Origin: CAZDBS01 sp964503775
Lineage (GTDB): Bacteria; Patescibacteriota; Saccharimonadia; Saccharimonadales; CAZDBS01
Assembly: GCA_964503775.1 (NCBI GenBank)
Contig: CAZDBS010000013.1
Span: forward strand, 1-19,304
DNA length: 19,304 nucleotides
Reading direction: 5' to 3'
The position numbers and the translations under genes were made by a program. The notes beneath the pieces were generated by a model. The model saw only the letters and a program-made list of their open reading frames with translations, made no database searches and was not told where the DNA came from. The stretch's first letter is position 1, and each line of letters opens with the position of its first letter. Of the stretch, positions 1 through 7,131 are shown piece by piece.

Positions 1-140
1 CCGTACATAAACTTATGCCTCATTATCAGTTTGATAAGCATGTTGGCTACGGGACAAAATTACATAGTGAGATGCTATCGCTATTTGGTGTGAGTTCTCT
101 GCATCGCCTCAGCTATAAACCGGTAGCGAGTGTTATGTAA
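1..140 (+). CDS. rnhB: Ribonuclease HII, C-terminal end (partial)
   Basis: The window opens inside a reading frame whose codons begin at base 3 and end at the TAA at 138-140. The 45 visible residues contain HYQFDKHVGYGTKLH followed by GVSSLHRLSYKPV, the conserved C-terminal signature of RNase HII (typically F-D-KHVGYGT-H then LHR-S-KPV). RNase HII cuts the RNA strand of RNA/DNA hybrids and removes single ribonucleotides misplaced in DNA. The catalytic DEDD residues lie upstream and are not visible. Its TAA shares one base with the ATG of the next gene (TAATG), so the two are probably translationally coupled. The rnhB-yraN neighbourhood is common in bacteria and supports both names. Confidence 0.9.
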   Translation, partial: VHKLMPHYQFDKHVGYGTKLHSEMLSLFGVSSLHRLSYKPVASVM

Positions 141-478
141 TGTCTACTCAAATTGGTGATTCGGCCGAGGAGTATGTCTGTGAGTATCTAAAATCAGCAG
201 GCTATACCGTACTTGATCGGAATTGGAAGACGAAATGGTGCGAGATCGACATAGTGGCTGAAAAAGCCAAGGTCGCCCACTTTGTGGAAGTCAAGTTTCG
301 CCGTTCAGATGAGTATGGAGACGGATTTGATTACATAACACCAGCGAAACTTCGACAGATGGGTTTTGCAGCCGATATGTGGGTAGCGAATCATAGTTGG
401 CCTGGCGAGTACACGCTCAGTGTGGCCGCCGTCGATGGATCTACCGGTGAAATAGATTTTATAGAATCTTTGTATTAA
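140..478 (+). CDS. yraN: YraN family protein (UPF0102), putative endonuclease
   Basis: This 112-residue protein has the usual YraN length and motif order: G6-D-SAEEY near the start, GYTVLDRNW at 21-29, EID at 35-37 and FVEVKFR at 48-54. The E/D...EVK pattern is the PD-(D/E)XK nuclease-like core of the UPF0102 family, whose true substrate is not well established. The glycine that normally precedes EID is replaced by Cys34, which is a mild oddity. The ATG overlaps the rnhB stop by one base and has no good Shine-Dalgarno sequence of its own, which points to translational coupling. I am sure of the family; nuclease activity is an inference from the fold. Confidence 0.85.
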   Translation: MSTQIGDSAEEYVCEYLKSAGYTVLDRNWKTKWCEIDIVAEKAKVAHFVEVKFRRSDEYGDGFDYITPAKLRQMGFAADMWVANHSWPGEYTLSVAAVDGSTGEIDFIESLY

Positions 479-487
479 TTGCTTCGG

Positions 488-496
488 TGCTAGAAT
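488..496 (+). promoter_or_regulatory. Extended -10 promoter for the first femAB gene
   Basis: TGCTAGAAT at 488-496 matches an extended -10 (TGn-TATAAT-like). It is followed by exactly six bases and then the ATG at 503, so transcription would begin at or within a base or so of the start codon. No convincing -35 and no Shine-Dalgarno sequence are present, consistent with a leaderless mRNA. The same element with the same spacing precedes radA. Confidence 0.55.
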
Positions 497-502
497 GTTG
501 TT

Positions 503-1492
503 ATGCAACTACAGATAGTAGATAACCGCCAGGTATGGGATGACTTCGTAAACCAAAGTCCATATGGTCACCCTTTGCAGTTATGGGGTTGGGGGGAGCT
601 GAAAGAGCTTAACAATTGGCAATCAGTACGGCTGGCTGTGATGAGCGGTGATTCGATCATAGCTGGAGCCCAAGTTTTAACCCGGGTAATCCCCAAAGTA
701 CCTAGAGTATTCATGTACATCCCGAGAGGGCCGGTTGCTGAGCCCGAGAGTGATGAGCTCAAGTTCCTCTTGTCGTCGGTTGTTGATTATGCCAGGGATC
801 ATGGAGCTATATCGGTAAAAATGGAGCCGAACTGGACGAGTTGTCGCCTACCCAAAGGCTGGCGTAAATCTCAGAACCGAATACTACTCGACAGCACGCT
901 AATGATTGACCTGACGCTTACTGAAGAGCTGTTGCTGCAGGGTATGCGCTCCAAAACACGTCAGTATATTCGCAAAAGTGAACGCGAGGGGATCGAGATC
1001 GTTCGTGATACCAATAACGAACATATCGATAGGATCATGGAGCTGTATCGTGAAACAGCTCACCGTGCTGATTTTGCCCTGCACGAGGAGGAGTACTATC
1101 ATCGTCTATGCCAGACACTTGGAGAGAATAACCACATCTATGTTGCCAAGAAAAACGGGCAGCTACTCGCGTTTCTGTGGTTGGTAGCGACTGATGCCGT
1201 CGCCTTCGAGTTATATGGTGGTATGTCGGCTGAAGGTAGTGATTTGAAGGCCAACTACGCACTGAAATGGGAAGTTATGAAACGTATGAAATCTGCCGGT
1301 ATACACACTTATGATCTGAACGGTCGGCTGAACGAGGGTATTGACCAGTTTAAGAGTGGTTTTGTCGAGGAACCGACGACACTGATTGGTCCGTATGACT
1401 ATCCGATACGATTGGCGCTTTATCAAGCGTGGGAGAGGGGATTACCGATTGCTAAGCGTGTCATGCGTCGCGTTAGAAGGGGTAAACGATGA
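503..1492 (+). CDS. FemAB-family peptidoglycan bridge aminoacyltransferase (first of pair)
   Basis: A 329-residue FemA/FemB/FemX-type protein of the GNAT-like fold. The family uses aminoacyl-tRNA to add amino acids to the peptide stem of cell-wall precursors, building the cross-bridge. The diagnostic basic segment MRSKTRQYIRKSEREG lies at 148-163, and the C-terminal GNAT half carries LWLVATDAVAFELYGG (225-240) and a YALKWEVMKRMKSAG...YDLNG stretch (252-274), typical of FemAB. The C-terminus (about 310-329) is strongly basic and may contact membrane or tRNA. There is no signal peptide, so it should act at the cytoplasmic face of the membrane. Its last four bases overlap the next femAB gene (ATGA), so the two are surely co-translated. 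Which amino acid is added cannot be read from sequence. Confidence 0.87.
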   Translation: MQLQIVDNRQVWDDFVNQSPYGHPLQLWGWGELKELNNWQSVRLAVMSGDSIIAGAQVLTRVIPKVPRVFMYIPRGPVAEPESDELKFLLSSVVDYARDHGAISVKMEPNWTSCRLPKGWRKSQNRILLDSTLMIDLTLTEELLLQGMRSKTRQYIRKSEREGIEIVRDTNNEHIDRIMELYRETAHRADFALHEEEYYHRLCQTLGENNHIYVAKKNGQLLAFLWLVATDAVAFELYGGMSAEGSDLKANYALKWEVMKRMKSAGIHTYDLNGRLNEGIDQFKSGFVEEPTTLIGPYDYPIRLALYQAWERGLPIAKRVMRRVRRGKR

Positions 1493-2577
1493 GTCAGATT
1501 GTTCGCGAGGCTACTTCCAAAGAAATAAGTCAGTGGGATAAGCTGGTAGCCAAGAATCCAGATGGTGGAGCGCCACTGCAGTCCAAAGCTTTTGGCGAAG
1601 CTAAAAGCAAACACGGGTGGAAACCGCGTTATGTTGTCTATGAGGGAACCATAGAAGTCTATGTCATGTATCTGACGCGCTCGCTAAGGGGTTTTGGCGA
1701 ACTGTGGTACGCACCAAATGGGCCGGGAGTGCGCACCATCGCTCAGTTGCGCGCCATACTCAAAGCTAACAAAAATGCCCCTCTCTTGAATAGTGTATTT
1801 TTGATTCGATACGAACCGCGGATAGTAAGTGCCAGGCGTCGGCGTGGCGAGAAAATTATCACCGAACAGACGATTGACATTAGTAAGCTGGATGTCGTCA
1901 TAGCTTCGCGCACTATCCAAACGAACCTATCGACAGTCTTGATCGACATAGACATGAAAGACGACGCTTTGCTGGATTCGTTTGAATCCAAGACTCGCTA
2001 TAGCGTCCGTTTAGCTATCAGGAAAGGTGTCACGATTGAGCAACCCGAGATTTCTGATACCGCTATGCGTGATATGTATGGTCTCATGCAAGCCACTTCG
2101 GCTCGTACTGGGTATTATCTGCGGGAGTATGAGTATTTTAAAGATTTTTGGACAGCGTATAGCGATAATCATAACGGACAATTTTTCTTTGCACGTTATC
2201 AGGGCCAAATTATCGCCGGTGCGTTTTTCATCTGGATAGGTCGTGCTGCGACATACAAAGATGCGGGCTTGACAAGAGAAAAAACCGAGCTGGGTGCACC
2301 GACATTACTACTTTACGAAGCCATGAAGTATTTGAAGACAAAGGGCACAAAGATGCTTGATTTACATGGAGCTGCTCCGCTAACAGACATCGATAATCCC
2401 GATCACCCCTTAATAGGTATTACTCGCTACAAGATGAGCTTCCGTGATACCGTCACGGAGTACATGCCGAGCATCGATCAACTACTGAAACCTGCCAAAG
2501 CAAAAAGCTGGCAACGGCTTGGTGAAAAAATCGCGATGCGTTACTCACATAGAGTCAAAAAGCAGATATTCTATTGA
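1489..2577 (+). CDS. FemAB-family peptidoglycan bridge aminoacyltransferase (second of pair)
   Basis: A 362-residue second FemAB-type protein, diverged from its neighbour but with the same landmarks: ESKTRYSVRLAIRKG (166-180) for the basic helix after the first GNAT domain, a repeated GNAT half with FFFARYQGQIIAGAFFIW (232-249), APTLLLYEAMKYLKTKG (270-286), then MLDLHGAAP and RYKMSFRD (313-320). The ATG overlaps the TGA of the upstream gene by four bases. A tandem pair suggests two successive additions to the cross-bridge, as with FemA and FemB in staphylococci, or two different acceptor positions; this is inference. Its TGA stop is followed directly by the stop of the convergent aminopeptidase gene. 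Confidence 0.85.
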   Translation: MSQIVREATSKEISQWDKLVAKNPDGGAPLQSKAFGEAKSKHGWKPRYVVYEGTIEVYVMYLTRSLRGFGELWYAPNGPGVRTIAQLRAILKANKNAPLLNSVFLIRYEPRIVSARRRRGEKIITEQTIDISKLDVVIASRTIQTNLSTVLIDIDMKDDALLDSFESKTRYSVRLAIRKGVTIEQPEISDTAMRDMYGLMQATSARTGYYLREYEYFKDFWTAYSDNHNGQFFFARYQGQIIAGAFFIWIGRAATYKDAGLTREKTELGAPTLLLYEAMKYLKTKGTKMLDLHGAAPLTDIDNPDHPLIGITRYKMSFRDTVTEYMPSIDQLLKPAKAKSWQRLGEKIAMRYSHRVKKQIFY

Positions 2578-5118
2578 TCACTGGTGTTTTCTAAGAAATT
2601 CCAAAACCTTTTCATAATCACGCTCACGCCACAAAATCTGAGAGTTGAGAAATTCTTGACCTTGGTTGATGGTAATCTTGAAACCGGCGTCAGTCATAGG
2701 TTTGAAGAATTTTTGAAATTCTTCAAGTACATCACGTTCATACGATGCTTGCCCTACGCGCAGTGGTATCCTTAGCATAATCGAGCTACCACCAACTTTT
2801 TCATCAATCCATTTCCAATTATCTTGAATCCACTGCCAGGTTTGGCGACGAGCGTGTCTGTTAGCAAGTAATGCACTCCACCAAAAGCCAAGATCCTGCG
2901 AGCGGGTATGCTCGCCGGTTGAGAGTTCGAAACAAGTTTGTATCTTTTTCGGATCACGGACAGAGCTGAGGCCGACAAGCAGACTCGTCTTTTCTATCGA
3001 GCTAATAGGGCTCTTATACCATTTGACAAGCTTTTCGAAGAACTCGTCCTCATTAACTCGCAGCGCCCCGATGTACATCGTGCTTCTAAGGTTTGCAGGC
3101 ACGTCCGCAAAAGTTGAAGCCGCCTCGACCGTCTTGTTTGACAGTGAGATAGCATCTGGCTCCTCGGCATCAACCGCTATAGAAAAAAGTATCCGCCGTT
3201 TCTGAGCTGTTGTCTCGTCCTCGAAATCTTTGGACTTCCAACCGAGTACTTTTTGTTGCCGAGCAATGAGGTCGCGAGCAAAGTCGTTAAATAGCGGATC
3301 TGTTTGATCACTGCTAAATACTTGCTGAATTTTAGCGAGCTTTGCTGATAGACCAGACCAAACATCACGATTATCCTCAGTCTTATAGGCCGTAATAAGT
3401 TCTAAGACCTCTTGGGTAGGTTTATAACCACCCCTCGCAGCTTCAGCAGCATCAACCAACAAACCATATCGATCAGTTGACGGCAAGGACTTTGAAGTTA
3501 CAAGTTTGCGAAGCTTTGCTTCGTGTGAATTATCATAAACGGTGCGGTAAAATCCAGATCTTCCAGAATTGATGACGTTAAAGTTTTGGTTGACATCCAC
3601 TGTCATTGATTTGGTTGTCTGGATAGAAGAATTAGTAACATTTAGCGGAATTGGCCACAGAGTATCGTCAGACTCATGAGATGGGTCGATATAGAATCGA
3701 TGCTGATTTGTAGTGATCTTCTGGTGGCTAACTGAAACATCTACAATTGGATAACCAAGCTGTTTGATCCATTCACCAGCAAACTGCCCTACCGGCTTTT
3801 TAGAAACATCCTCCAGAGACTGCCATAAGTCATGGGTTAGTGTGTTGCCGTAGGCGTGCTTTTTCAAATAGTGTTGGAGACCTTTTTGGAAATCTTTAGC
3901 ACCTATGTATTCGTGAATCATGCCAATAACAGCCGCTCCCTTGTCGTAACTAATTTGGTCGAAGAGACTTTTAATTACATCCGGATCAGGAACATTTACT
4001 TCTATAGCATGGGTGCTAGCCAGACTATCAAGCCCCAGGGCTGCTTCTTGACCGGTCGCTATAAAATCCTCACCCAAATGAAATTCCGGATATAACACAT
4101 CACCGATGGCGTGTTCCGTCCACCTTGCAAAGCCTTCATTGAGCCACAGGTCTGACCACCATTCCATCGTAACCAAGTTGCCGAACCATTGGTGACCAAG
4201 TTCGTGGATGACGACTTGAGCAATGCGCTGCTTGTGCGAAACTGAACCCGTCTGAGGATCAAACAGCATATCTGCTTCACGGAACGTGATACAGCCCCAG
4301 TTTTCCATGGCACCCATCTCGAAGTCAGGCAGAGCTACGAGATCGCATTTGGCGAGTGGGTAGGGGATGCCGAAGTAATCTTCAAAGACATCGAGTGCTT
4401 TTATGGCGGTATCGAGGGCTAATTCGAGTAAATCTATTTTATCGGGTGTGGCATACGCACGAACGACTATATCTCGAGAGGTTTTCTTCTCTAGATAATC
4501 CATGTGACCATAAACAAAAGCCAGGAGATATGTCGACATGATTGGTGTCGTCTCGAATGTTGTGATCAAACGCTCTGAACCATCAGTAAGTTTTTGCTCT
4601 AAGATAGGAGTATTACCTACCGTGGTATAACCAGCCTCTGTCTCTAGGGTTAGATCAAAAGTAGCTTTAGCCTCGGGCTCGTCGACGCATGGAAAAACCT
4701 CACGGGCGAAATGGGATTCGAACTGAGTCGCGATTAACTGATCTTCTTGGCCGTTGTTCGTGAACTTACATGGGTACACGCCAGCCATCTGGTCAGTAAT
4801 TTTACCTGTGAATTCCAAATTGATTTCATATTCCCCAGGGTAGAGTTGACCAGTGGAGTGCAGTCTAATCTCCTCAGAACTTTTATGAGACACGACGCGC
4901 AAGACGTCGACTTGATCCTTGTTGCCTTTGTGGTGTCTAACGATCTCTGCTCTGTTGACACGCAACCCTTTGCTGTGAAGCACGATGCGTTTGCTGGGTT
5001 TGAGTTTGCGGCCGTGAATAGTAACACTGCCGATGAATGTCCGTTTTGGCGTGTCAAAATTGAGATTAAGCCTGTAGTGGTCTGGCTTGAAGTGCTTGGC
5101 TAGTCGGATGACTTTCAT
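2578..5118 (-). CDS. pepN: Aminopeptidase N, M1 zinc metallopeptidase
   Basis: An M1-family aminopeptidase of 846 residues when started at the ATG at 5118-5116. M1 enzymes remove N-terminal residues from peptides. All hallmarks are present: the exopeptidase motif GAMENWG at 269-275; zinc site HELGH at 305-309 with the third ligand Glu328 in NEGF (HEXXH-X18-E); and the catalytic tyrosine, probably Tyr391 in ISYDKGA. The C-terminal half is the helical ERAP1-like domain. No signal peptide is seen, so it is probably cytosolic and recycles peptides. An in-frame ATG at 5376 would add 86 residues of low-complexity sequence antisense to nusA and overlap the nusA promoter; MKVIRLAKHFKPDHYRL is a normal M1 N-terminus, so I use 5118. 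The assignment is certain to family; the substrate range is unknown. Confidence 0.93.
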   Translation of the reverse strand: MKVIRLAKHFKPDHYRLNLNFDTPKRTFIGSVTIHGRKLKPSKRIVLHSKGLRVNRAEIVRHHKGNKDQVDVLRVVSHKSSEEIRLHSTGQLYPGEYEINLEFTGKITDQMAGVYPCKFTNNGQEDQLIATQFESHFAREVFPCVDEPEAKATFDLTLETEAGYTTVGNTPILEQKLTDGSERLITTFETTPIMSTYLLAFVYGHMDYLEKKTSRDIVVRAYATPDKIDLLELALDTAIKALDVFEDYFGIPYPLAKCDLVALPDFEMGAMENWGCITFREADMLFDPQTGSVSHKQRIAQVVIHELGHQWFGNLVTMEWWSDLWLNEGFARWTEHAIGDVLYPEFHLGEDFIATGQEAALGLDSLASTHAIEVNVPDPDVIKSLFDQISYDKGAAVIGMIHEYIGAKDFQKGLQHYLKKHAYGNTLTHDLWQSLEDVSKKPVGQFAGEWIKQLGYPIVDVSVSHQKITTNQHRFYIDPSHESDDTLWPIPLNVTNSSIQTTKSMTVDVNQNFNVINSGRSGFYRTVYDNSHEAKLRKLVTSKSLPSTDRYGLLVDAAEAARGGYKPTQEVLELITAYKTEDNRDVWSGLSAKLAKIQQVFSSDQTDPLFNDFARDLIARQQKVLGWKSKDFEDETTAQKRRILFSIAVDAEEPDAISLSNKTVEAASTFADVPANLRSTMYIGALRVNEDEFFEKLVKWYKSPISSIEKTSLLVGLSSVRDPKKIQTCFELSTGEHTRSQDLGFWWSALLANRHARRQTWQWIQDNWKWIDEKVGGSSIMLRIPLRVGQASYERDVLEEFQKFFKPMTDAGFKITINQGQEFLNSQILWRERDYEKVLEFLRKHQ

Positions 5119-5124
5119 CCTATC

Positions 5125-5153
5125 AGTATCAGTTATGTCTACTAACAACGCAA
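5125..5153 (-). promoter_or_regulatory. Putative promoter of the aminopeptidase gene
   Basis: On the minus strand a -35-like TTGCGT (5153-5148) is separated by 17 bases from a -10-like GATACT (5130-5125), which is six bases from the ATG at 5118. No Shine-Dalgarno sequence separates the two, so the transcript would be leaderless. The boxes are only moderate matches. The promoter lies back to back with that of nusA, the two -35 boxes being 16 bases apart. Confidence 0.45.
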
Positions 5154-5169
5154 GCACATCCGTTAAATA

Positions 5170-5198
5170 TTGACTACACGATGAATTCTTGGTATATT
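5170..5198 (+). promoter_or_regulatory. Sigma-70-type promoter of nusA
   Basis: TTGACT at 5170-5175, a 17-base spacer, and TATATT at 5193-5198: five of six matches in each box and ideal spacing. The expected start is about 5204-5207, giving a leader of about 50 bases before the nusA ATG. Confidence 0.75.
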
Positions 5199-5210
5199 TA
5201 GTCACGAAGT

Positions 5211-5235
5211 ATCCGGCCAGCAGGTCGGATTTTTT
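5211..5235 (+). terminator. Leader hairpin plus T-run ahead of nusA (putative attenuator)
   Basis: ATCCGGCC (5211-5218) pairs with GGTCGGAT (5223-5230) to give an 8-bp stem with one G-U pair and an AGCA tetraloop, followed at once by a run of six T (5230-5235). This has the form of an intrinsic terminator. It lies between the nusA promoter and the nusA ATG, so it cannot end an upstream gene: the neighbouring gene runs the other way and the minus strand has no T-run after the stem. It may terminate part of nusA transcription. Alternatively it may be a 5' stabilising hairpin. Confidence 0.6.
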
Positions 5236-5254
5236 AATAAGAAAGAAGTGAAAT

Positions 5255-6603
5255 ATGAACGAAATAGATGCCAAGGCACTCGCGCTTGCAGTGCGACAAA
5301 TAGCCGAGGAAAAAAACTTGCCAGAGGACACTGTCCAAGAAGTGCTTGAACAAGCTCTAGCCGCAGCATACCGCAAAGATTTTGGTGACCGCGAACAGGA
5401 AGTCAGGGCTCAGATCAATGTCAACACTGGTGACGTAGAAGTTTTCGTCAGTAAGTCTGTAGTGGAAGATGTCGAGGATGAATTCACTCAGATTAGTGTT
5501 GATGATGCTAAGAAAATTGACAAGGATGCGAAGCTTGACGATGTTGTCGAGTTTAAAGATAAACCAAAGACCTTTGGACGTGTAGCTGCCCAAACTGCCA
5601 AGCAAGTAATTCTCCAACGTCTTCGCGAAGCGGAGCGAGAGATCGTTCTCGCCGAATACGAAGATAAAATCGGTACTGTTATCAATGCTACGGTTTCTCG
5701 AGTTGAAGGCCGCTTGGTACGTCTTGATTTAGGTAAGGCCCAGGCTATTATGCCGATGAGCGAACAGATTCCTGGTGAGCGTATGAGTATCGGAGCGCGA
5801 GTCAAGGTGTATCTCAAAGATGTCGAGCGTGGTCCGCGTGGTCCACAGCTGATCGTCTCGCGTGCTAATACTGAATTTATCGAGTATCTTTTCCGTCAGG
5901 AAGTTCCAGAGATGGAAAGTGGCGCTGTCGAGATCCGAGAAATTGCCAGGGAAGCCGGAGTGCGAACCAAACTGGCGGTCGCCAGCAAAGTTCAGGGCGT
6001 TGACCCAGTCGGGACTTTTGTCGGTGGACACGGTACTAGGGTCCAAGCCGTGATGGGCGAGATCGGTGATCAGGAAAAAATCGATATCATCGTTTACGAT
6101 GAAGATATTCAAAACTTCATCAAGAATGCGCTGTCACCAACCCAAGTCGCTGTCGTAGAAGTTGATGAAGCTAACAAGCGAGCCATCGTACGTGTACCCG
6201 AGGATCAGTTATCGATTGCAATCGGTAAAGGCGGCCAAAATGTCCGTCTCGCTAGTAAATTAACCAAATACGAACTCGACATAGCTGCTGTTCGCGACGG
6301 TACACCAGTTACCGAGCAAGGTAGTGAAGTAGAAGTCAAAGAGAAACAAATCGTCCAGAAACTGAAGCGCAAAGACGAACTCGAAAGCTCCCTCCTNNNN
6401 NNNNNNNNNNNNNNNNNNNNNNNNNNNNNNNNNNNNNNNNNNNNNNNNNNNNNNNNNNNNNNNNNNNNNNNNNNNNNNNNNNNNNNNNNNNNNNNNAGAA
6501 ACAAATCGTCCAGAAACTGAAGCGCAAAGACGAACTCGAAAGCTCCCTCCTGAGTGCCATAGACGAGCATGGCGAAGAAGTAAAGAAAGTAGAAGAGAAG
6601 TAA
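5255..6603 (+). CDS. nusA: Transcription elongation/termination factor NusA (interrupted by assembly gap)
   Basis: NusA binds RNA polymerase and nascent RNA and controls pausing, termination and antitermination. Visible domains: N-terminal polymerase-binding domain (about 1-125), S1 domain (about 137-203, from KIGTVINATVSRVEGRLV), KH1 (with DPVGTFVGGHGTRVQ at 250-264) and KH2 (QLSIAIGKGGQNVRLAS at 318-334). The frame is broken by 100 N at 6397-6496 flanked by a 55-base duplication; removing 155 bases restores a 397-residue protein ending ...KKVEEK at the TAA at 6601-6603. The tail after KH2 is only about 45 charged residues, with no acidic repeats as in E. coli NusA. The A-rich stretch GAAAGAAG before the ATG is a weak ribosome binding site. 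The usual partners rimP and infB are not next to it. Confidence 0.93.
6342..6551. other. Assembly gap with identical 55-base flanks (inside nusA)
   Basis: Bases 6342-6396 are identical to 6497-6551, and the 100 bases between (6397-6496) are all N. Collapsing the duplicate removes 155 bases and joins the two halves of nusA in frame. This is what results when two contigs that overlap by 55 bases are scaffolded without merging the overlap. It is not a biological repeat. Confidence 0.95.
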
Positions 6604-6682
6604 TCCCTTTCGTTCGGCAACGGCGAGACGAGTTCCTGACTCTATTGTGTTCATGACTTAAAAAGCTCCATCATTAGCCAGG

Positions 6683-6691
6683 TGCTATACT
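6683..6691 (+). promoter_or_regulatory. Extended -10 promoter of the 84-residue gene
   Basis: TGCTATACT at 6683-6691 is an extended -10 element; transcription would begin near 6698 and keep the AGGAG at 6704-6708. A perfect TATAAT at 6697-6702 lies just downstream but would start the mRNA after the ribosome binding site. No clear -35 is seen for either. The rest of 6604-6716 shows no gene and no clear terminator for nusA. Confidence 0.5.
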
Positions 6692-6716
6692 TGCTCTATA
6701 ATTAGGAGAGTTGAGT

Positions 6717-6971
6717 ATGGATGGGATCATTGATGATTCAGGCGAGCTGTCTCGACAGATGGAGGAGTATAAACAAGAGAAACGCCAACGTTTTCTTGAT
6801 AAGTTTAGTCCATGTTTTGTCTACTTACGACATAGCAGCGAAGAGGGGTGGACTGCTTTGGTTGATTCCGAAACTGCTATTGCACTGAAAGTAACTGATG
6901 GTCAACAAAATGCCGACATTATCGAGGAATATCTTGCAAGAAGATTGCCAGAACTTGCCGAGTCCATATGA
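6717..6971 (+). CDS. Hypothetical protein, 84 residues, unknown function
   Basis: I do not recognise this family. The ATG at 6717 has AGGAG at 6704-6708, eight bases away, the best Shine-Dalgarno sequence in the window, so I prefer it to the in-frame TTG at 6711, which is too close. The protein is acidic and hydrophilic: a charged helical start (about 9-27, RQMEEYKQEKRQRF), a central segment FSPCFVYLRHSSEEGWTALVDSETAIALKV that suggests beta strands, and a helical end IIEEYLARRLPELAES. There is no signal peptide or membrane segment. It has its own promoter and a strong terminator at 6990-7016, so it is a stand-alone gene between nusA and clpC. The dedicated signals and sound codon structure make it likely to be real. 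Confidence 0.75.
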   Translation: MDGIIDDSGELSRQMEEYKQEKRQRFLDKFSPCFVYLRHSSEEGWTALVDSETAIALKVTDGQQNADIIEEYLARRLPELAESI

Positions 6972-6989
6972 CTATGTATATTAGTTTAC

Positions 6990-7016
6990 AAAAAGCCGGA
7001 TTCATTCCGGCTTTTT
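6990..7016 (+). terminator. Strong intrinsic terminator after the 84-residue gene
   Basis: AAAAAGCCGGA (6990-7000) and TCCGGCTTTTT (7006-7016) form a perfect 11-bp stem with a five-base loop (TTCAT), ending in a T-run on the plus strand. Because the 5' arm begins with AAAAA it can also work on the minus strand. It insulates the clpC regulatory region from upstream transcription. Confidence 0.9.
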
Positions 7017-7057
7017 GTCTCAGCTGGGGAGGAGAACAGTCCCACCTTGGCGGGGCG

Positions 7058-7084
7058 ATAGGAGGAGGACTCACCTCCTCCTAT
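7058..7084. repeat. Perfect inverted repeat with GGAGGAGG / CCTCCTCC arms
   Basis: ATAGGAGGAGG (7058-7068) and CCTCCTCCTAT (7074-7084) form a perfect 11-bp stem with loop ACTCA. No T-run follows on either strand, so it is not an ordinary terminator. The arms match the Shine-Dalgarno and anti-Shine-Dalgarno core. A second GGAGGAG at 7028-7034 could compete for the CCTCCTCC arm. Its role is unknown: it might be a protein site, part of a small RNA, or part of a leader for clpC if an upstream start is used. Confidence 0.7.
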
Positions 7085-7104
7085 AGACGAGCATCGCGAG
7101 TGAT

Positions 7105-7131
7105 TTAGCACTCTTGACCCGTGAGTGCCAG
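7105..7131 (+). promoter_or_regulatory. CIRCE element (HrcA operator) controlling clpC
   Basis: TTAGCACTC (7105-7113), nine bases, then GAGTGCCAG (7123-7131). The established CIRCE consensus is TTAGCACTC-N9-GAGTGCTAA: the left arm is perfect, the spacing exact, and the right arm matches 7 of 9. The nine-base spacer contains the -35 box of the clpC promoter, as expected for repression by HrcA. It implies heat-shock control of clpC and perhaps the genes after it. hrcA itself is not in the window. Confidence 0.85.

Noticed and set aside
5119..5376. An in-frame upstream extension of the aminopeptidase to an ATG at 5376 (86 extra residues).
   Set aside because: It would run antisense across the nusA promoter, leader and first 120 bases; the extra residues are low complexity and the ATG at 5118 gives a normal M1 N-terminus.
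6342..6551. A genuine direct repeat or mobile-element target duplication in nusA.
   Set aside because: The repeat flanks only N, has the same 55-base length at the second gap, and its collapse restores the reading frame.
6711..6716. TTG start for the small unknown gene.
   Set aside because: Only two bases from AGGAG; the ATG at 6717 has proper spacing.
7058..7084. The GGAGGAGG hairpin as an intrinsic terminator.
   Set aside because: No T-run follows on either strand, and a strong terminator already lies at 6990-7016.
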